This document shows, in pieces, positions 18,768-28,500 of a stretch of 64,000 bases of DNA. Origin of the DNA: Sphingomonas sp. PP-CE-3A-406 (GTDB lineage: Bacteria; Pseudomonadota; Alphaproteobacteria; Sphingomonadales; Sphingomonadaceae); assembly GCF_003688625.1 (NCBI RefSeq), contig NZ_RCWY01000004.1, positions 88,149 through 152,148 on the forward strand, given 5' to 3'. Within the stretch, counting starts at the first letter, position 1. Each line of letters opens with the position of its first letter. The position numbers and the translations under genes were made by a program. Below the pieces are notes generated by a model. That model had not been told where the DNA came from, made no database searches, and worked only from the letters and a program-made list of their open reading frames with translations.

Positions 18768-18911
18768 GCAGATGTCAGCGACTAGAGGACATCGACATCA
18801 AAAGGCTAAACCTGAAGCATAAGGCAAACAACAACACATCTGGAGCGATCCATTCGCGATTATGGAGTGATACGGCGTAATCCATTGCGACTAGAGGCAC
18901 GATATTGCACC
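18768..18911. promoter_or_regulatory. Divergent intergenic region upstream of the virB operon
   Basis: This 144-bp AT-richer interval separates the leftward conjugation operon from the rightward HNH-like gene. It should hold the virB operon promoter. I cannot identify a definite -35/-10 pair or a clear operator. Confidence 0.4.
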
Positions 18912-19676
18912 ATGAGCATAGGAGATGTGTTGCAAACCGCTTTAGGCAATTGTCAGCTAGGCCAGCACCTAGCTGATTTAGTTGTCGAGTGGTTTCGAGT
19001 TGACTGGGACGACGGTGGATATACGGGCCATTCGCTCTTGAGGCTGCAAGCTATATCGGGCGGGTTGGCGCTCTTGATCGCCATCGGCTTCTGGTATCGG
19101 CCGTTCGACGACACGCGGGCTAGGAGGCGCGGTGAGGTTTCGGCCTGCAGCGTCGCCGCGACCCATGACTTCTGCGATGCCGTTGCCGGCCTATCGACGG
19201 CGCTCCGCAATCCCTTCTTGCGGGTGGACCGAACCGGCATCCTGCCGCCCCGCGATACGCCAGGGGCCGTCGATCCCTCTATCACTCAGGCGAACATCGG
19301 CACGACGATCTGCCGACCCGGCTATGCACGATCGGTCCGCCCCGCCTTCGCGGTTACCGCGCCCGTCAAACGGCGATTGATGGACGCGCAGCATCCAGGC
19401 GAGTCCTTCGCCGATTACGAACTCGACCATCTGATCCCGATCTCGCTTGGCGGCGCGCCGCTCGACCTGCGCGATCTATGGCTCCAGCCCCGGCGCGGCC
19501 AGGCGAACGCGGCCGACAAGAATGCCTTGGCCTATGTCTTGTGGCGATTGGTTTGCGAGCGCCGCGTGCCACTGCGAACGGCGCAGCAGGCCATCCGGCG
19601 CGACTGGACGAAGGCCTACGACACATACGCGACGCCCGAGAATTTGGCGCGCTACCACTTTGCGCACCGCCAATAG
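18912..19676 (+). CDS. HNH-like nuclease-domain protein with a membrane segment
   Basis: A 254-residue protein. A hydrophobic segment (ISGGLALLIAIGFWY, about residues 48-62) precedes a soluble domain. The C-terminal part has YELDHLIPISLGGAPLDLRD followed by WLQPRR, then a helical AQQAIRRDW region. That resembles HNH-like proteins in which the DH pair and a following N/D residue bind metal. ATG at 18912 (MSIGD) is the likelier start. It may act in the periplasm or at the membrane; the substrate is unknown. It is the first rightward gene after the virB region. Confidence 0.6.
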   Translation: MSIGDVLQTALGNCQLGQHLADLVVEWFRVDWDDGGYTGHSLLRLQAISGGLALLIAIGFWYRPFDDTRARRRGEVSACSVAATHDFCDAVAGLSTALRNPFLRVDRTGILPPRDTPGAVDPSITQANIGTTICRPGYARSVRPAFAVTAPVKRRLMDAQHPGESFADYELDHLIPISLGGAPLDLRDLWLQPRRGQANAADKNALAYVLWRLVCERRVPLRTAQQAIRRDWTKAYDTYATPENLARYHFAHRQ

Positions 19677-19739
19677 GAGCGCGACTAGGCTCGCACAGGC
19701 CCGCCGGATCCGATCCGAACATCAACGAAGGAGGAAATC

Positions 19740-20063
19740 ATGCCACAGAATATTGCCGAGTTCCGGATCATCGGTCGCATCGGCAAAATCACGGCGCGCG
19801 AGAAGGTCACCTATGTGAGCGTCGCCGCCAATTATAACCGCCGCGACGGCGACGACTGGAAGACCGACACGCTGTGGAACAGCGTCGTGTGCTTCTCCAA
19901 TGTCGGACCTCAGGTCGAAGCAGCCGGGAAGGGTGATCTGGTGCATGTCACCGGCCGGGTCCGCGAGAGCAATCATGGCGACAGCAACGAAGTTTCCTAC
20001 CGCACCGAGCTGATCGCCGACACCTTCTCGATCCTGACCAAGGCCGAAGCCGAGCATAGCTGA
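19740..20063 (+). CDS. ssb: Single-stranded DNA-binding protein
   Basis: A 107-residue OB-fold protein. The N-terminal IAEFRIIGRIGKI strand and the following FSNVGPQVEAAGKGDLVHVTGR match the Ssb family. It lacks the long Gly/Gln linker and acidic tip of chromosomal Ssb, which is common in plasmid versions. A strong GGAGG lies 6 bases before ATG. It should protect single-stranded DNA entering by conjugation or during repair. Confidence 0.88.
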   Translation: MPQNIAEFRIIGRIGKITAREKVTYVSVAANYNRRDGDDWKTDTLWNSVVCFSNVGPQVEAAGKGDLVHVTGRVRESNHGDSNEVSYRTELIADTFSILTKAEAEHS

Positions 20064-20278
20064 TTGGGGGTCGGAAGCGGGTTGGCGGCACGGCTCCACC
20101 TCCGCCGCGTTGCGGTCGAGCCAGCGTGGCCGTTCCAACCCGGTCGGGTGACGATCCTCGCTTGGTTGCCACCCGGACGAAAGAGATCGTCGCGCCGCGC
20201 GCAGCCCACCTTCTCATGCCGACCATCCAGAGTGGAGGATGCCGCCTGTGCGTTCGGTGATATTTTCCGGAGGCTAAA

Positions 20279-21184
20279 GTGACCGAAACCGACCAACTTC
20301 ACAGGACGTGGCCGATGACGAGACTACCGCTCGATGCCGAAGTCCGAGCCAAGAACATCGTCGAACAGCTCGGCGGGGTGTGGCGCGGGACTCGCGGCGA
20401 ATGCCGCTGCCCGGCACATGACGATGGCTCACCCAGCCTGTCCGTCCGCCTCGGCGATTCGGCGATCCTCTTCCACTGTTTTGCCGGCTGTACAGCGCTC
20501 GAGGTGCTGAAGGCGCTTCAGCGCCAAAAGCTCCACGACCGTTCTGCGGTGGCAATGCCGGAGGGCAAGCCGAAGCGCGACATGGGCCCGCTCGCCCTGC
20601 GTCTCTGGAATGCCAGCGTGCCGGTCGCGGGCACGCTCGCCGAAGCCTATCTCGTCGCCCGCGGCCTCTCCACGCCCTATCCCAAGGCTTTGCGCTTCAA
20701 CCCGGCGACCATATTCGGCTCCGGTGCCGACAGACGCGTCATGCCCGCGATGATCGCCGCAGTCGAAAACGACCTCGGACTGGTTGCCGTCCAGCGGACC
20801 TTCCTCGATCCTGTCGATGTGCTGCGCAAGCCCATCCCAAAGCCGAAGGTTGCGCTCGGACTGCTCGGCACAGCAGCGATCCGTCTTGCGCCTGCGACCG
20901 ACGAGCTGGGCCTTGCCGAAGGGATCGAGGACGCCCGGTCGGCGACCGAATGGTTCGGGACGCCGACATGGGCGCTGGGCGGTGTCGAACGGCTAGCCTT
21001 CGTCGCGATCCCGGAGAAGGTCCGCCGTGTGATCGTTTACGGTGACCGGGGCCGTGCGGCCGACCGCCTGCTCGAAAAGGCACGCGATCACCTGACAGCG
21101 AACGGGCGCGAACTCATCAGCCGCGTGCCCGAGCATCACGACGACTGGAATGATGCCTGGCGCGCGCACCGGCGAAGTGCATGA
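20279..21184 (+). CDS. Toprim-domain primase-like protein with CHC2-type zinc finger
   Basis: A 301-residue protein. An N-terminal zinc-finger-like region (CRCPAHDDGSPSLSV followed by HCFAGC) resembles the DNA-primase CHC2 domain. It is followed by a toprim-like domain with the acidic motif LAEGIEDARSA and later IVYGDRG. Such small proteins are common on alphaproteobacterial plasmids, where they may prime lagging-strand or conjugative complementary-strand synthesis. GTG at 20279 has GGAGG upstream; ATG at 20315 is an alternative. It lacks a helicase domain. Confidence 0.8.
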   Translation: MTETDQLHRTWPMTRLPLDAEVRAKNIVEQLGGVWRGTRGECRCPAHDDGSPSLSVRLGDSAILFHCFAGCTALEVLKALQRQKLHDRSAVAMPEGKPKRDMGPLALRLWNASVPVAGTLAEAYLVARGLSTPYPKALRFNPATIFGSGADRRVMPAMIAAVENDLGLVAVQRTFLDPVDVLRKPIPKPKVALGLLGTAAIRLAPATDELGLAEGIEDARSATEWFGTPTWALGGVERLAFVAIPEKVRRVIVYGDRGRAADRLLEKARDHLTANGRELISRVPEHHDDWNDAWRAHRRSA

Positions 21185-21226
21185 AAGCGCAGCAGCGGAT
21201 GCTGGATCGTGGGGATTATGAGCGTG

Positions 21227-21850
21227 TCAGCCGAGCCGCATCAACTGGGAAGGGTAGGGGGCGACGAGCCCCTTCAGATCGTCCCATGGTGCCGATAGCC
21301 AGCGATCATAGTCGTCGTCGTGAAGGACCACCGGCATCGCCTTTGGATGGATCGGCGCGACGATCGCATTCGGCTCGGTGGTCAGGAATCCGTAAGCATT
21401 CCCGCGCTCGGTCGGTCGCCAGATTCCGGCAAAGGCAAAAATCGGGCGGCTAGGCACGTCGAACCAGTGCAGCGGCTTCTTTCCGTCCTCGCCAGGCGCG
21501 ATCCCGAACTCGGAGAACGCCGTTACCGGCACCAGGCAACGGCGCGCCGGCGTTGTCAGCATCGACCGCCAGAAGCTCGAGTTGAGATTGCGCACGTTGG
21601 TCACGTATTTGGTGAGCTTTACGCTTGGGTCGCGCTTGCTCGGCACCTGGGTCGGTACACCCCACTCCATCCGTTCGATCTTCCGGTCGGTGCCGTCCTC
21701 GATGACCACTTGGCCGAAGAAGGGCGTCTTCTTGCCCGTCGGAAAGATGTCGGGAGCCGGGTACGTCTCGTCGGGCTCGTAAGGCGGGCGGATGCCGAAC
21801 GTCGCGGCTATCTCCGCCTGTTTCGCCGTCAGCCTGTATCGATTGCACAT
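21227..21850 (-). CDS. SRAP (YedK/HMCES-type) SOS response-associated protein
   Basis: A 207-residue protein of the SRAP family, which forms a covalent link through its N-terminal cysteine to abasic sites in single-stranded DNA. Cys2 follows the start Met (MCNRY), PARRCLVPVTAFSEF holds the catalytic Glu region, and HPKAMPVVL the conserved His. Length is typical. It is convergent with the primase gene and lies 51 bases from HU. It fits the DNA-repair character of this block. Confidence 0.9.
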   Translation of the reverse strand: MCNRYRLTAKQAEIAATFGIRPPYEPDETYPAPDIFPTGKKTPFFGQVVIEDGTDRKIERMEWGVPTQVPSKRDPSVKLTKYVTNVRNLNSSFWRSMLTTPARRCLVPVTAFSEFGIAPGEDGKKPLHWFDVPSRPIFAFAGIWRPTERGNAYGFLTTEPNAIVAPIHPKAMPVVLHDDDYDRWLSAPWDDLKGLVAPYPSQLMRLG

Positions 21851-21867
21851 CCGAGCACCCTATCGTG

Positions 21868-21894
21868 GTGCCGGCAAGCTTCGCCCGCCGGCAC
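21868..21894. repeat. 8-bp perfect hairpin between the HU and SRAP genes
   Basis: GTGCCGGC pairs with GCCGGCAC around an 11-bp loop, in the 51-bp gap after the HU stop on the minus strand. There is no T-run, so it may be a weak terminator or mRNA-stabilising hairpin. Confidence 0.4.
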
Positions 21895-21901
21895 TCTGGT
21901 C

Positions 21902-22171
21902 TTAGAGCTTGTCCTTCAGGCCCTTGGCGGGCGTGAACGAGACCTTCTTCGATGCAGCGATCGTCATCGCCTCGCCGGTCGACGGATTGCGGCCCTGGCG
22001 CTCAGGACGATCCTTGACGGCGAATTTGCCGAAGCCCGCGATCGAGACCTCTTCGCCCTTTGCGGCCGCGCTTGCGATCTGGTCGAACACGGCGGCGATT
22101 GCGGCCTTGGCCTCTGCCTCGCTCGTGCCTGTCGTCCCAGCGACGCCCTTCGCCAGTTCACCGATGTTCAT
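21902..22171 (-). CDS. HU-family DNA-binding protein
   Basis: An 89-residue histone-like protein. Two N-terminal helices are followed by GEEVSIAGFGKFAVKDRPER, the DNA-binding arm RQGRNPSTGEAMTIA and the C-terminal strand KVSFTPAKGLKDKL, all typical of HU. It binds and bends DNA non-specifically. ATG at 22171 (MNIGELAK) gives the normal family length; a longer frame adds unlike sequence. Confidence 0.92.
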   Translation of the reverse strand: MNIGELAKGVAGTTGTSEAEAKAAIAAVFDQIASAAAKGEEVSIAGFGKFAVKDRPERQGRNPSTGEAMTIAASKKVSFTPAKGLKDKL

Positions 22172-22384
22172 GCTACTTACTCTCCCTAGTGGATCTGGCC
22201 GGACCTTAGCCGTGCCGAGCGCCGATACAATGATGCTCCTCGACGATGTGCATGTCGCGGGCGCCCGCCTAATGGTCCGCAAACTGGCTAATCATGACGT
22301 GGTCGAGGTGTATCAGCCCGGGTGCGGGCAGGGGGCGATCGCCGAGCTGGCGCCCGAGCCATCGCAAAGCCTTCGGCCGGGTTT

Positions 22385-22828
22385 CTAATGCGCGCTGCGC
22401 TCTCGCGTGACGCGCGGATCTTCATACAGGTCGCGGATTGCGCGCAGGCGAAAGACGTTCCACCAGCGCTGCCATCGATGCTCGGCCGCATCGTGGATCA
22501 TATGGCAACGCTGGCAGAGCGCCGCGAGATTGCCGGGCATGCTGTTGCCTGGATCGTGATCGAGATGCGCACAAGCCAGCACGACATACGTCGTTCGTAC
22601 CGACGCCAGAATGAAGCCGCCTTTGAGCGCGATCCGCTTGCCACGGCCGGAGCGCCAACACACGGCATCGGCATCCCACCAGCGACCATCGCCAAGATGT
22701 GCGACCCGACGCATATGCGGCCTCGAGCAGTGCTCGCAGCGCGCGCCGGCCCGATCGAACCGGATCACGTCCGACAGCTGGCGCCAGTCGATCGGGTAAA
22801 GCCAGCGGTTTTCAGGGCGGATCGGCAT
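22385..22828 (-). CDS. HNH endonuclease-like protein
   Basis: A 147-residue protein. A CEHC knuckle (residues 31-34) and a second CQRC form a zinc site. Between them, CAHLDHDPGNSMPGNLAALC has the HNH metal-site pattern (His-His-Asn). Such small HNH proteins occur widely on plasmids. Substrate unknown. The gene stands alone, with a 304-bp gap before imuA on the other strand. Confidence 0.75.
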   Translation of the reverse strand: MPIRPENRWLYPIDWRQLSDVIRFDRAGARCEHCSRPHMRRVAHLGDGRWWDADAVCWRSGRGKRIALKGGFILASVRTTYVVLACAHLDHDPGNSMPGNLAALCQRCHMIHDAAEHRWQRWWNVFRLRAIRDLYEDPRVTRERSAH

Positions 22829-23132
22829 CTCGATTCTATGAGTCAGCCGATGGCAGAACGAAAGCGAAATCTTCTCGGTTTGTTTTTGGTCTGTTGTGTA
22901 ACCGTTCCACGCGGTGCGTACCGTCAGTTTTCGTGGCGGCTGCCCGTGATCGTGCGCGGCGATACTGGCAACTCACTCGAAATCGCGCCGTAGAGCGCGT
23001 GTTCGTTACGACTCCGTACCGTCCGGCCCTTGGCTGCGGTCAAGCGCAAAGACTCGATCTGGCAGACATAAATCCGTTGACCAAGCGTCGGCGGTAACGG
23101 AACATAAAGCGAACACGTAGAGTCTAGCCACC
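22829..23132. promoter_or_regulatory. Divergent regulatory region between the HNH gene and imuA
   Basis: 304 bp without a convincing gene. It holds a LexA box next to imuA and must contain the divergent promoters. No other recognisable element was seen. Confidence 0.5.
23100..23114 (+). promoter_or_regulatory. LexA box (GAAC-N7-GAAC) of the imuA operon
   Basis: GAACATAAAGCGAAC is a perfect direct repeat GAAC-N7-GAAC, the known alphaproteobacterial LexA-binding form (GTTC-N7-GTTC on the other strand). It lies 18 bases before the imuA start, so LexA would block transcription until DNA damage. Confidence 0.85.
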
Positions 23133-23894
23133 ATGTCAGCCGTCCTCGATTCGCTTCGTCAAAGCATCGCGCACTTACGAAGCATCGCGATGCCGCTCGC
23201 CGATTACCGGGTCCTGCCGTTCGGGGTTGGTGACCTGGACAATCGTCTGAACGGGGGAGGGCTCCGGGCTGGAGCGTTGCACGAGGTTGCGGCACGGACC
23301 TGTTCGCTGGTCGACGATGCGGCTGCCACGTTGTTCCTTGCCGGTATCGCCGCGCGAGAAGCGCGGAACACGCGTGCCCCGGTGCTTTGGGCAAGCTGCC
23401 GGAACGATCTCTACGCCCCCGGCTTGGCGCAAGCAGGATTGTGCTCGGCGAACGTGATCTACGCCCAGCCCAAGGACAACGCCGCGCTTCTGGCGGTTGT
23501 CGAGGACGCGATCCGGGATGGTACGCCGGCAGCGGTGGTGGCCGAGGCGGCAAAGGTTTCGATGGTCGCCACGCGCCGCCTGCAGCTTGTCTCGGCGGAA
23601 GCCGACATTCCCGTACTGCTCCTGCGCCGTTGGCGGGGCCGATCGCAAGACCCGCTCGGCGAGCCCTCCGCTGCCTGGACGCGCTGGCGGGTTGCCAGCG
23701 CCCCGTCGCAGCGGCTCAAGGTTGCCGGGGTGGGACGCGCCCGTTGGTCGGTCGAGCTGGCGCGTCAACGCACCGGCGGGTCCTTCTCATTGATCGTGGA
23801 GGGGTGCGATGAGACGGGTTGTCTCGCTGTTCCTGCCGCACTTGGCCATCGAGCGGCTGAGACGGCTGGACCGGCACGCCACGCCGCGGCCTGA
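23133..23894 (+). CDS. imuA: ImuA, mutasome RecA-like accessory protein
   Basis: A 253-residue protein of the ImuA family, a RecA/SulA-like fold that acts with ImuB and DnaE2 in SOS mutagenesis. FGVGDLDNRLNGGGLRAGALHEV and the downstream strand LWASCRNDLYAPGL fit the family. A canonical Walker A motif is not evident, as is usual for ImuA. It is the first gene of the SOS cassette and overlaps imuB by 86 bases. Confidence 0.9.
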   Translation: MSAVLDSLRQSIAHLRSIAMPLADYRVLPFGVGDLDNRLNGGGLRAGALHEVAARTCSLVDDAAATLFLAGIAAREARNTRAPVLWASCRNDLYAPGLAQAGLCSANVIYAQPKDNAALLAVVEDAIRDGTPAAVVAEAAKVSMVATRRLQLVSAEADIPVLLLRRWRGRSQDPLGEPSAAWTRWRVASAPSQRLKVAGVGRARWSVELARQRTGGSFSLIVEGCDETGCLAVPAALGHRAAETAGPARHAAA

Positions 23895-25593
23895 GCGCTT
23901 AGCGCTCCACCTCCCGATCGACGACGATCCGGGTGAATGCTCTGTCCCCAGGGGTGGCGGATGGCGGCCGGGTGCGCGCTGGGCGCGGGCGCAATCCCCG
24001 ACCAAGGTCGAGGTTGCCGGCAAGATTGCGGCGCTTCCGGCGCATGCGAAGCCGCCCATGCGCGAACTCGGGCGGCGATCGGAAGCCGCGAGCCATCCGT
24101 ACAAGAGCCAGTCGGTCACCCGACCGGCCATGATCGTGACACGGCCCGCAACCGCTCATGCTCCGCTGGCGCTTGTCGGCAAGGTCGGGCGGCGTGAGGA
24201 AGTCGTGGCGGCGTGCGCTGCGGCGGCCTCGCTCGGTATCCATGTCGGAATGGCCGCTACCCATGCCCGCGCTCTGGTGTCCGATCTCGACTTCCGGCCC
24301 GCCCAGCCAGAGGCGGACGCGGTCCTGCTCGATCGCTTGGCGCTGCTTGCCGTTCGGCGTTGGTCGCCCATTGCGGCCGCGACGCCGACCGATGGCCTAT
24401 GGCTTGACCTCGCCGGCTGCGATCACCTCTACGGGGGAGAAGAGCGCTTTTGCCGACGCCTGCGCGCCTTCTGCCAGCGCGCCGGATTCACGGCGCGCAT
24501 CGCGGTCGCCGACACGCCTGGTGCCGCACACGCGCTCGCCCGGTACGGCCGGGAAGATCTGACGATCGTGCCGGCCGGTGGTACGGTCCAAGCGATATCG
24601 CCGCTTCCGATCGCCGCCTTGCGACTGACCGGCACGGCGCTCAGTGCGGCCAAGCGGTTCGGTTTCGAGACTATCGCAGACCTTTTGCCGGTCGCGCGCG
24701 GCCCGCTTGCGCGGCGGCTGGGCCTGCCCGCCATCACCCGGCTCGATCAGGCGCTCGGTGGCGTGGCGGAGCCGATCACGCCGCGCGAAGATGTCACCGT
24801 TCCAGCCGTCGAGCGCCGCCTGCTCGAGCCGATCGGCACGGCCGAGGCGATCGCACAGGTGATGGAGGATTTGCTCGGCGATTTGGCCGTGGTGCTGCAG
24901 GCGAGGGGGCTCGGTGCGCGATCGCTCCGACTGACGGGGCTGTGTGTCGATGGAACCGAACAGGTGGTTGCGGTCGGGACATCGCGGCCGACACGTGATG
25001 TCTCCCATCTCTTGCGCCTCATGAAACTCAGGATCGAGCGCATCGATCCCGGACTGGGGCTTGAGCAGTTCCTGCTGGTGGCACCGCATACCGAGCCGCT
25101 CGATGCAGTGGATCTCGGCGCAGTGCTAGCTGGCGAGGTTCTGGTGCGCGATCCCGCGCGCCTCGTCGATGTCGTCGCCGGCCGCATCGGCCCGAATGCG
25201 GTCTATCGGATCGCGCCGATCCCGAGCCATGTACCCGAGCGAGCGGTCGCGCGCGCCGACCCGGTCGAGATGCCGGCAGGGTGGCCGACATGGCGGCGGC
25301 CGGTTCGGCTCTTCGCCAGGCCAGAGCCCTTATGGGGCGTCATTGCGCTGCTGCCCGACCAACCGCCGCGGCGCTTCGAGTGGCGTGGCGAAGCGCACAA
25401 GGTCGTCGCCGGCGATGGCCCCGAGCGGATCCACGGCGAATGGTGGCGCCGCGACGCCGAGACCTGGGCGGTTCGGGACTATTACCGCGTCGAGGATGAG
25501 GCAGGCGGCCGTTTCTGGGTATTCCGGCGCGGCGACGGCACACATGATGATACCGGCGATCTCAGCTGGTGGATCCACGGCGTGTTCGCATGA
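23809..25593 (+). CDS. imuB: ImuB, catalytically inactive Y-family polymerase-like protein
   Basis: A 594-residue Y-family polymerase relative that bridges the beta clamp and DnaE2. The start MRRVVSLFLPHLAIERL fits ImuB, where the polymerase DxD residues are absent. Helix-hairpin-helix and little-finger-like parts follow (FGFETIADLLPVARGPLARRLG). An extra stretch between about residues 40 and 120 (GGWRPGARWARAQ...) separates the first strand from the GRREEVVAACAAAA segment. The stop overlaps the dnaE2 start (ATGA). Confidence 0.9.
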   Translation: MRRVVSLFLPHLAIERLRRLDRHATPRPERLALHLPIDDDPGECSVPRGGGWRPGARWARAQSPTKVEVAGKIAALPAHAKPPMRELGRRSEAASHPYKSQSVTRPAMIVTRPATAHAPLALVGKVGRREEVVAACAAAASLGIHVGMAATHARALVSDLDFRPAQPEADAVLLDRLALLAVRRWSPIAAATPTDGLWLDLAGCDHLYGGEERFCRRLRAFCQRAGFTARIAVADTPGAAHALARYGREDLTIVPAGGTVQAISPLPIAALRLTGTALSAAKRFGFETIADLLPVARGPLARRLGLPAITRLDQALGGVAEPITPREDVTVPAVERRLLEPIGTAEAIAQVMEDLLGDLAVVLQARGLGARSLRLTGLCVDGTEQVVAVGTSRPTRDVSHLLRLMKLRIERIDPGLGLEQFLLVAPHTEPLDAVDLGAVLAGEVLVRDPARLVDVVAGRIGPNAVYRIAPIPSHVPERAVARADPVEMPAGWPTWRRPVRLFARPEPLWGVIALLPDQPPRRFEWRGEAHKVVAGDGPERIHGEWWRRDAETWAVRDYYRVEDEAGGRFWVFRRGDGTHDDTGDLSWWIHGVFA

Positions 25594-28500
25594 GCGCGCC
25601 CTATGTCGAGCTTCAGGTGCTCACCCATTTCTCGCTGCTGCGCGGCGCGTCGAGCCCCGACGAGCTGTTCGCGGCGGCGGCAGTGCTCGGGTATTCCGCG
25701 ATTGGGATCAGCGACATCGGTACGGTGGCGGGCGTCGTGCGCGCCTGGGAGGCGCAAAAGGCGACCGACGTCCGCTCGATCGCGGGTACGCGTGTCGATC
25801 TCTCCTGCGGGCGCCGCCTGATCCTTTATCCGACCGATCGCCCCGCCTGGTCACGGATCACGCGGCTCCTGACCGTCGGGAAGAAGCGGGCGGGGAAGGG
25901 GGGCTGCCTGCTGCACTGGCACGACCTTGAGCCATGGTCGGAGGGAATCATCGCTATCCTGCTACCGGACGAGGCGGATCAGGCGAACCTTGCGGCACTT
26001 GCCGACCTGAAGACGGTTTACGGCCGACGCGGGTACATGGCGCTGTTCCAGCGCCGGCGGCCGGACGACGCCGTCCGTATCGATGCGCTGGCTAGGCAGG
26101 CTGGCGGCGCCGGCGTCCGCGCGGTCGCAACCGGCGACGTCCTCTACCATGCGCCCGAAGCCCGCCTTCTGCAGGACGTGGTTACGGCCGTGCGCGAGAA
26201 GTGCACCGTTGATGAGCTCGGCTACCGCCGTGAGATCAACGCCGATCGCGCGCTCAAATCACCGGAGGAAATGGTCCGGCGCTTTCGTGATTATCCCGAT
26301 GCGCTGCGCGCCAGCGTCGATATTGCCCGGGCCTGTACCTTCGATCTTGGTGAGCTGGCCTATCAATATCCCCACGAGCGGCTGATCGATGGCCTGAGTG
26401 CGCAGGACGCGCTGCAGAAGCTGGCGACCGAGGCGGTCGAGCGGATGTTCGATGGCAACGTGCCGGCTGCCTATACCGACCAGATCGGCCACGAGATGCG
26501 GTTGATCGGCGAGCTCGGTTACGCGCCCTATTTCCTCACCGTCTATGCGATCGTGCGCGAAGCACGCCGCCGCGGCATCCTGTGCCAAGGGCGTGGCTCG
26601 GCCGCGAACTCGTGCGTGTGCTTCGTGCTAGGCGTCACCTCGATCGATCCGATCAAGCACGAGCTTCTCTTCGAACGCTTCGTGTCGGGCGAGCGGCGCG
26701 AACCACCCGACATCGACGTCGACTTCGAGCATGAGCGCCGCGAAGAGATCATCCAGTGGATCTATGAAACCTACGGGCGTGATCGATCCGCGTTGACCGC
26801 GGTCGTCCAGCGCTACCGCGCGCGCGGTGCGGTGCGCGATGTCGGCAAGGCGTTGGGGTTGCCCGAAGACCTGACGTCCTCGCTGGCGGGGCTGGTGTGG
26901 GGCTGGTCCGCCGAAGGCGTGGGTGAGAAGCAGGTCGAGGAACTCAACCTCGATATCGGCGATCGGCGGCTCCGCTTGACCCTGGAACTGGCCCGCAAGT
27001 TGATCGGCGTGCCCCGCCACATGAGCCAGCACCCGGGCGGGTTCGTCCTGACGCATGACCGGCTCGACGATCTCGTGCCGATCGAGCCGGCAGCGATGGA
27101 AGATCGCCAGATCATCGAGTGGGACAAGGACGACATCGATGCGCTGAAGTTCATGAAGGTCGACGTGCTCGGCCTCGGCATGCTCGGGTGCATGAATCGC
27201 GCCTTCAACATGCTCGAGCACGACAAGGGCATCCGCGTCGGCCTGGCCGACCTCCAGGACGACGATCCGGCGGTGTACGCGATGATCCAGAAGGCCGACA
27301 CGCTCGGCACCTTCCAGATCGAGAGCCGCGCGCAGATGTCGATGCTGCCGCGGATGAAGCCACGCCGGTTCTACGATCTCGTGATCCAGGTCGCGATCGT
27401 CCGACCCGGGCCGATCCAAGGCGACATGGTTCATCCCTATCTTCGTCGGCGCGAGGGGCTGGAGAAGCCCGAATATCCCCGGCCGGAGCTCCGCGCGGTG
27501 CTGGAGAAGACGCTCGGCGTTCCACTATTCCAGGAACAGGCGATGAAGGTCGCGATCGTGGGTGCGGGCTTCACGCCTGCCGAGGCTGATCAGCTGCGCC
27601 GCGCCATGGCGACGTTCAAGGTCACCGGCGGCGTATCGCACTTCTCGGAGAAGCTCGTCGAGGGCATGGTCGCGCGCGGTTATCCGCGCGACTTCGCAGA
27701 ACGCACCTTCCGCCAGCTGGAAGGCTTCGGCTCCTATGGCTTTCCGGAGAGCCACGCGGCGAGCTTCGCCAAGATTTCCTACGCCTCGAGCTGGATGAAG
27801 CATCACCATCCCGACGCCTTCTGCGCGTCGCTCATGAACGCCCAGCCGATGGGATTTTATGCGCCCGCGCAGATCGTGCGCGACGCCCAGGCGCACGATG
27901 TCCAGGTCCGGCCCCCGTGCATCAACGCGAGCCGCTGGGACTGCACGTTGGAGCCGACAGGCGGCCGCTACCTCGCGGTGCGGCTCGGGCTTCGCCAAGT
28001 GCGCGGGCTGTCGAACGCCGACGGTGCCGCGATCGTAGGCGCACGCAGCACGACGCTGTTCGATTCCATCGAGGACGTGTGGCGTCGATCCGGCGTCCAG
28101 CGTGCCGCGATCGAAAAGCTGGCGGATGCCGATGCGTTTCACGCCTTCGGCGCGGATCGGCGGCAGGGCCTGTGGAAGGTGAGGGGCCTTGGCGAGGCGC
28201 CGCTGCCGCTGTTCGCGGCTGCGGATCGCGCGGCGGAAACGATCAGCGCCGAAGGGATCGAACCGTTAGTAGACCTCCGACCGCTGACGGACGGTCGCGA
28301 GGTGATCGAGGATTACCGCTCGCTGCAGCTGTCGCTGCGGGCGCATCCGCTGACGTTCGTTCGGGGTGAGCTGGCCAGGCGTGGCGTGACCAAATGCGCG
28401 GAACTCGCGAACATCCGGGATGGCCGGCACGTCGAGGTCGCCGGGATCATCCTGGTCCGCCAGAAGCCCGGCTCGGCCAAGGGCGTGTTGTTCATCACGA

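Noticed and set aside
22230..22388. Short plus-strand frame (52 codons) upstream of the HNH gene with protein-like composition
   Set aside because: No ribosome-binding site and no known family; the last codons overlap the HNH gene end. Not enough support.
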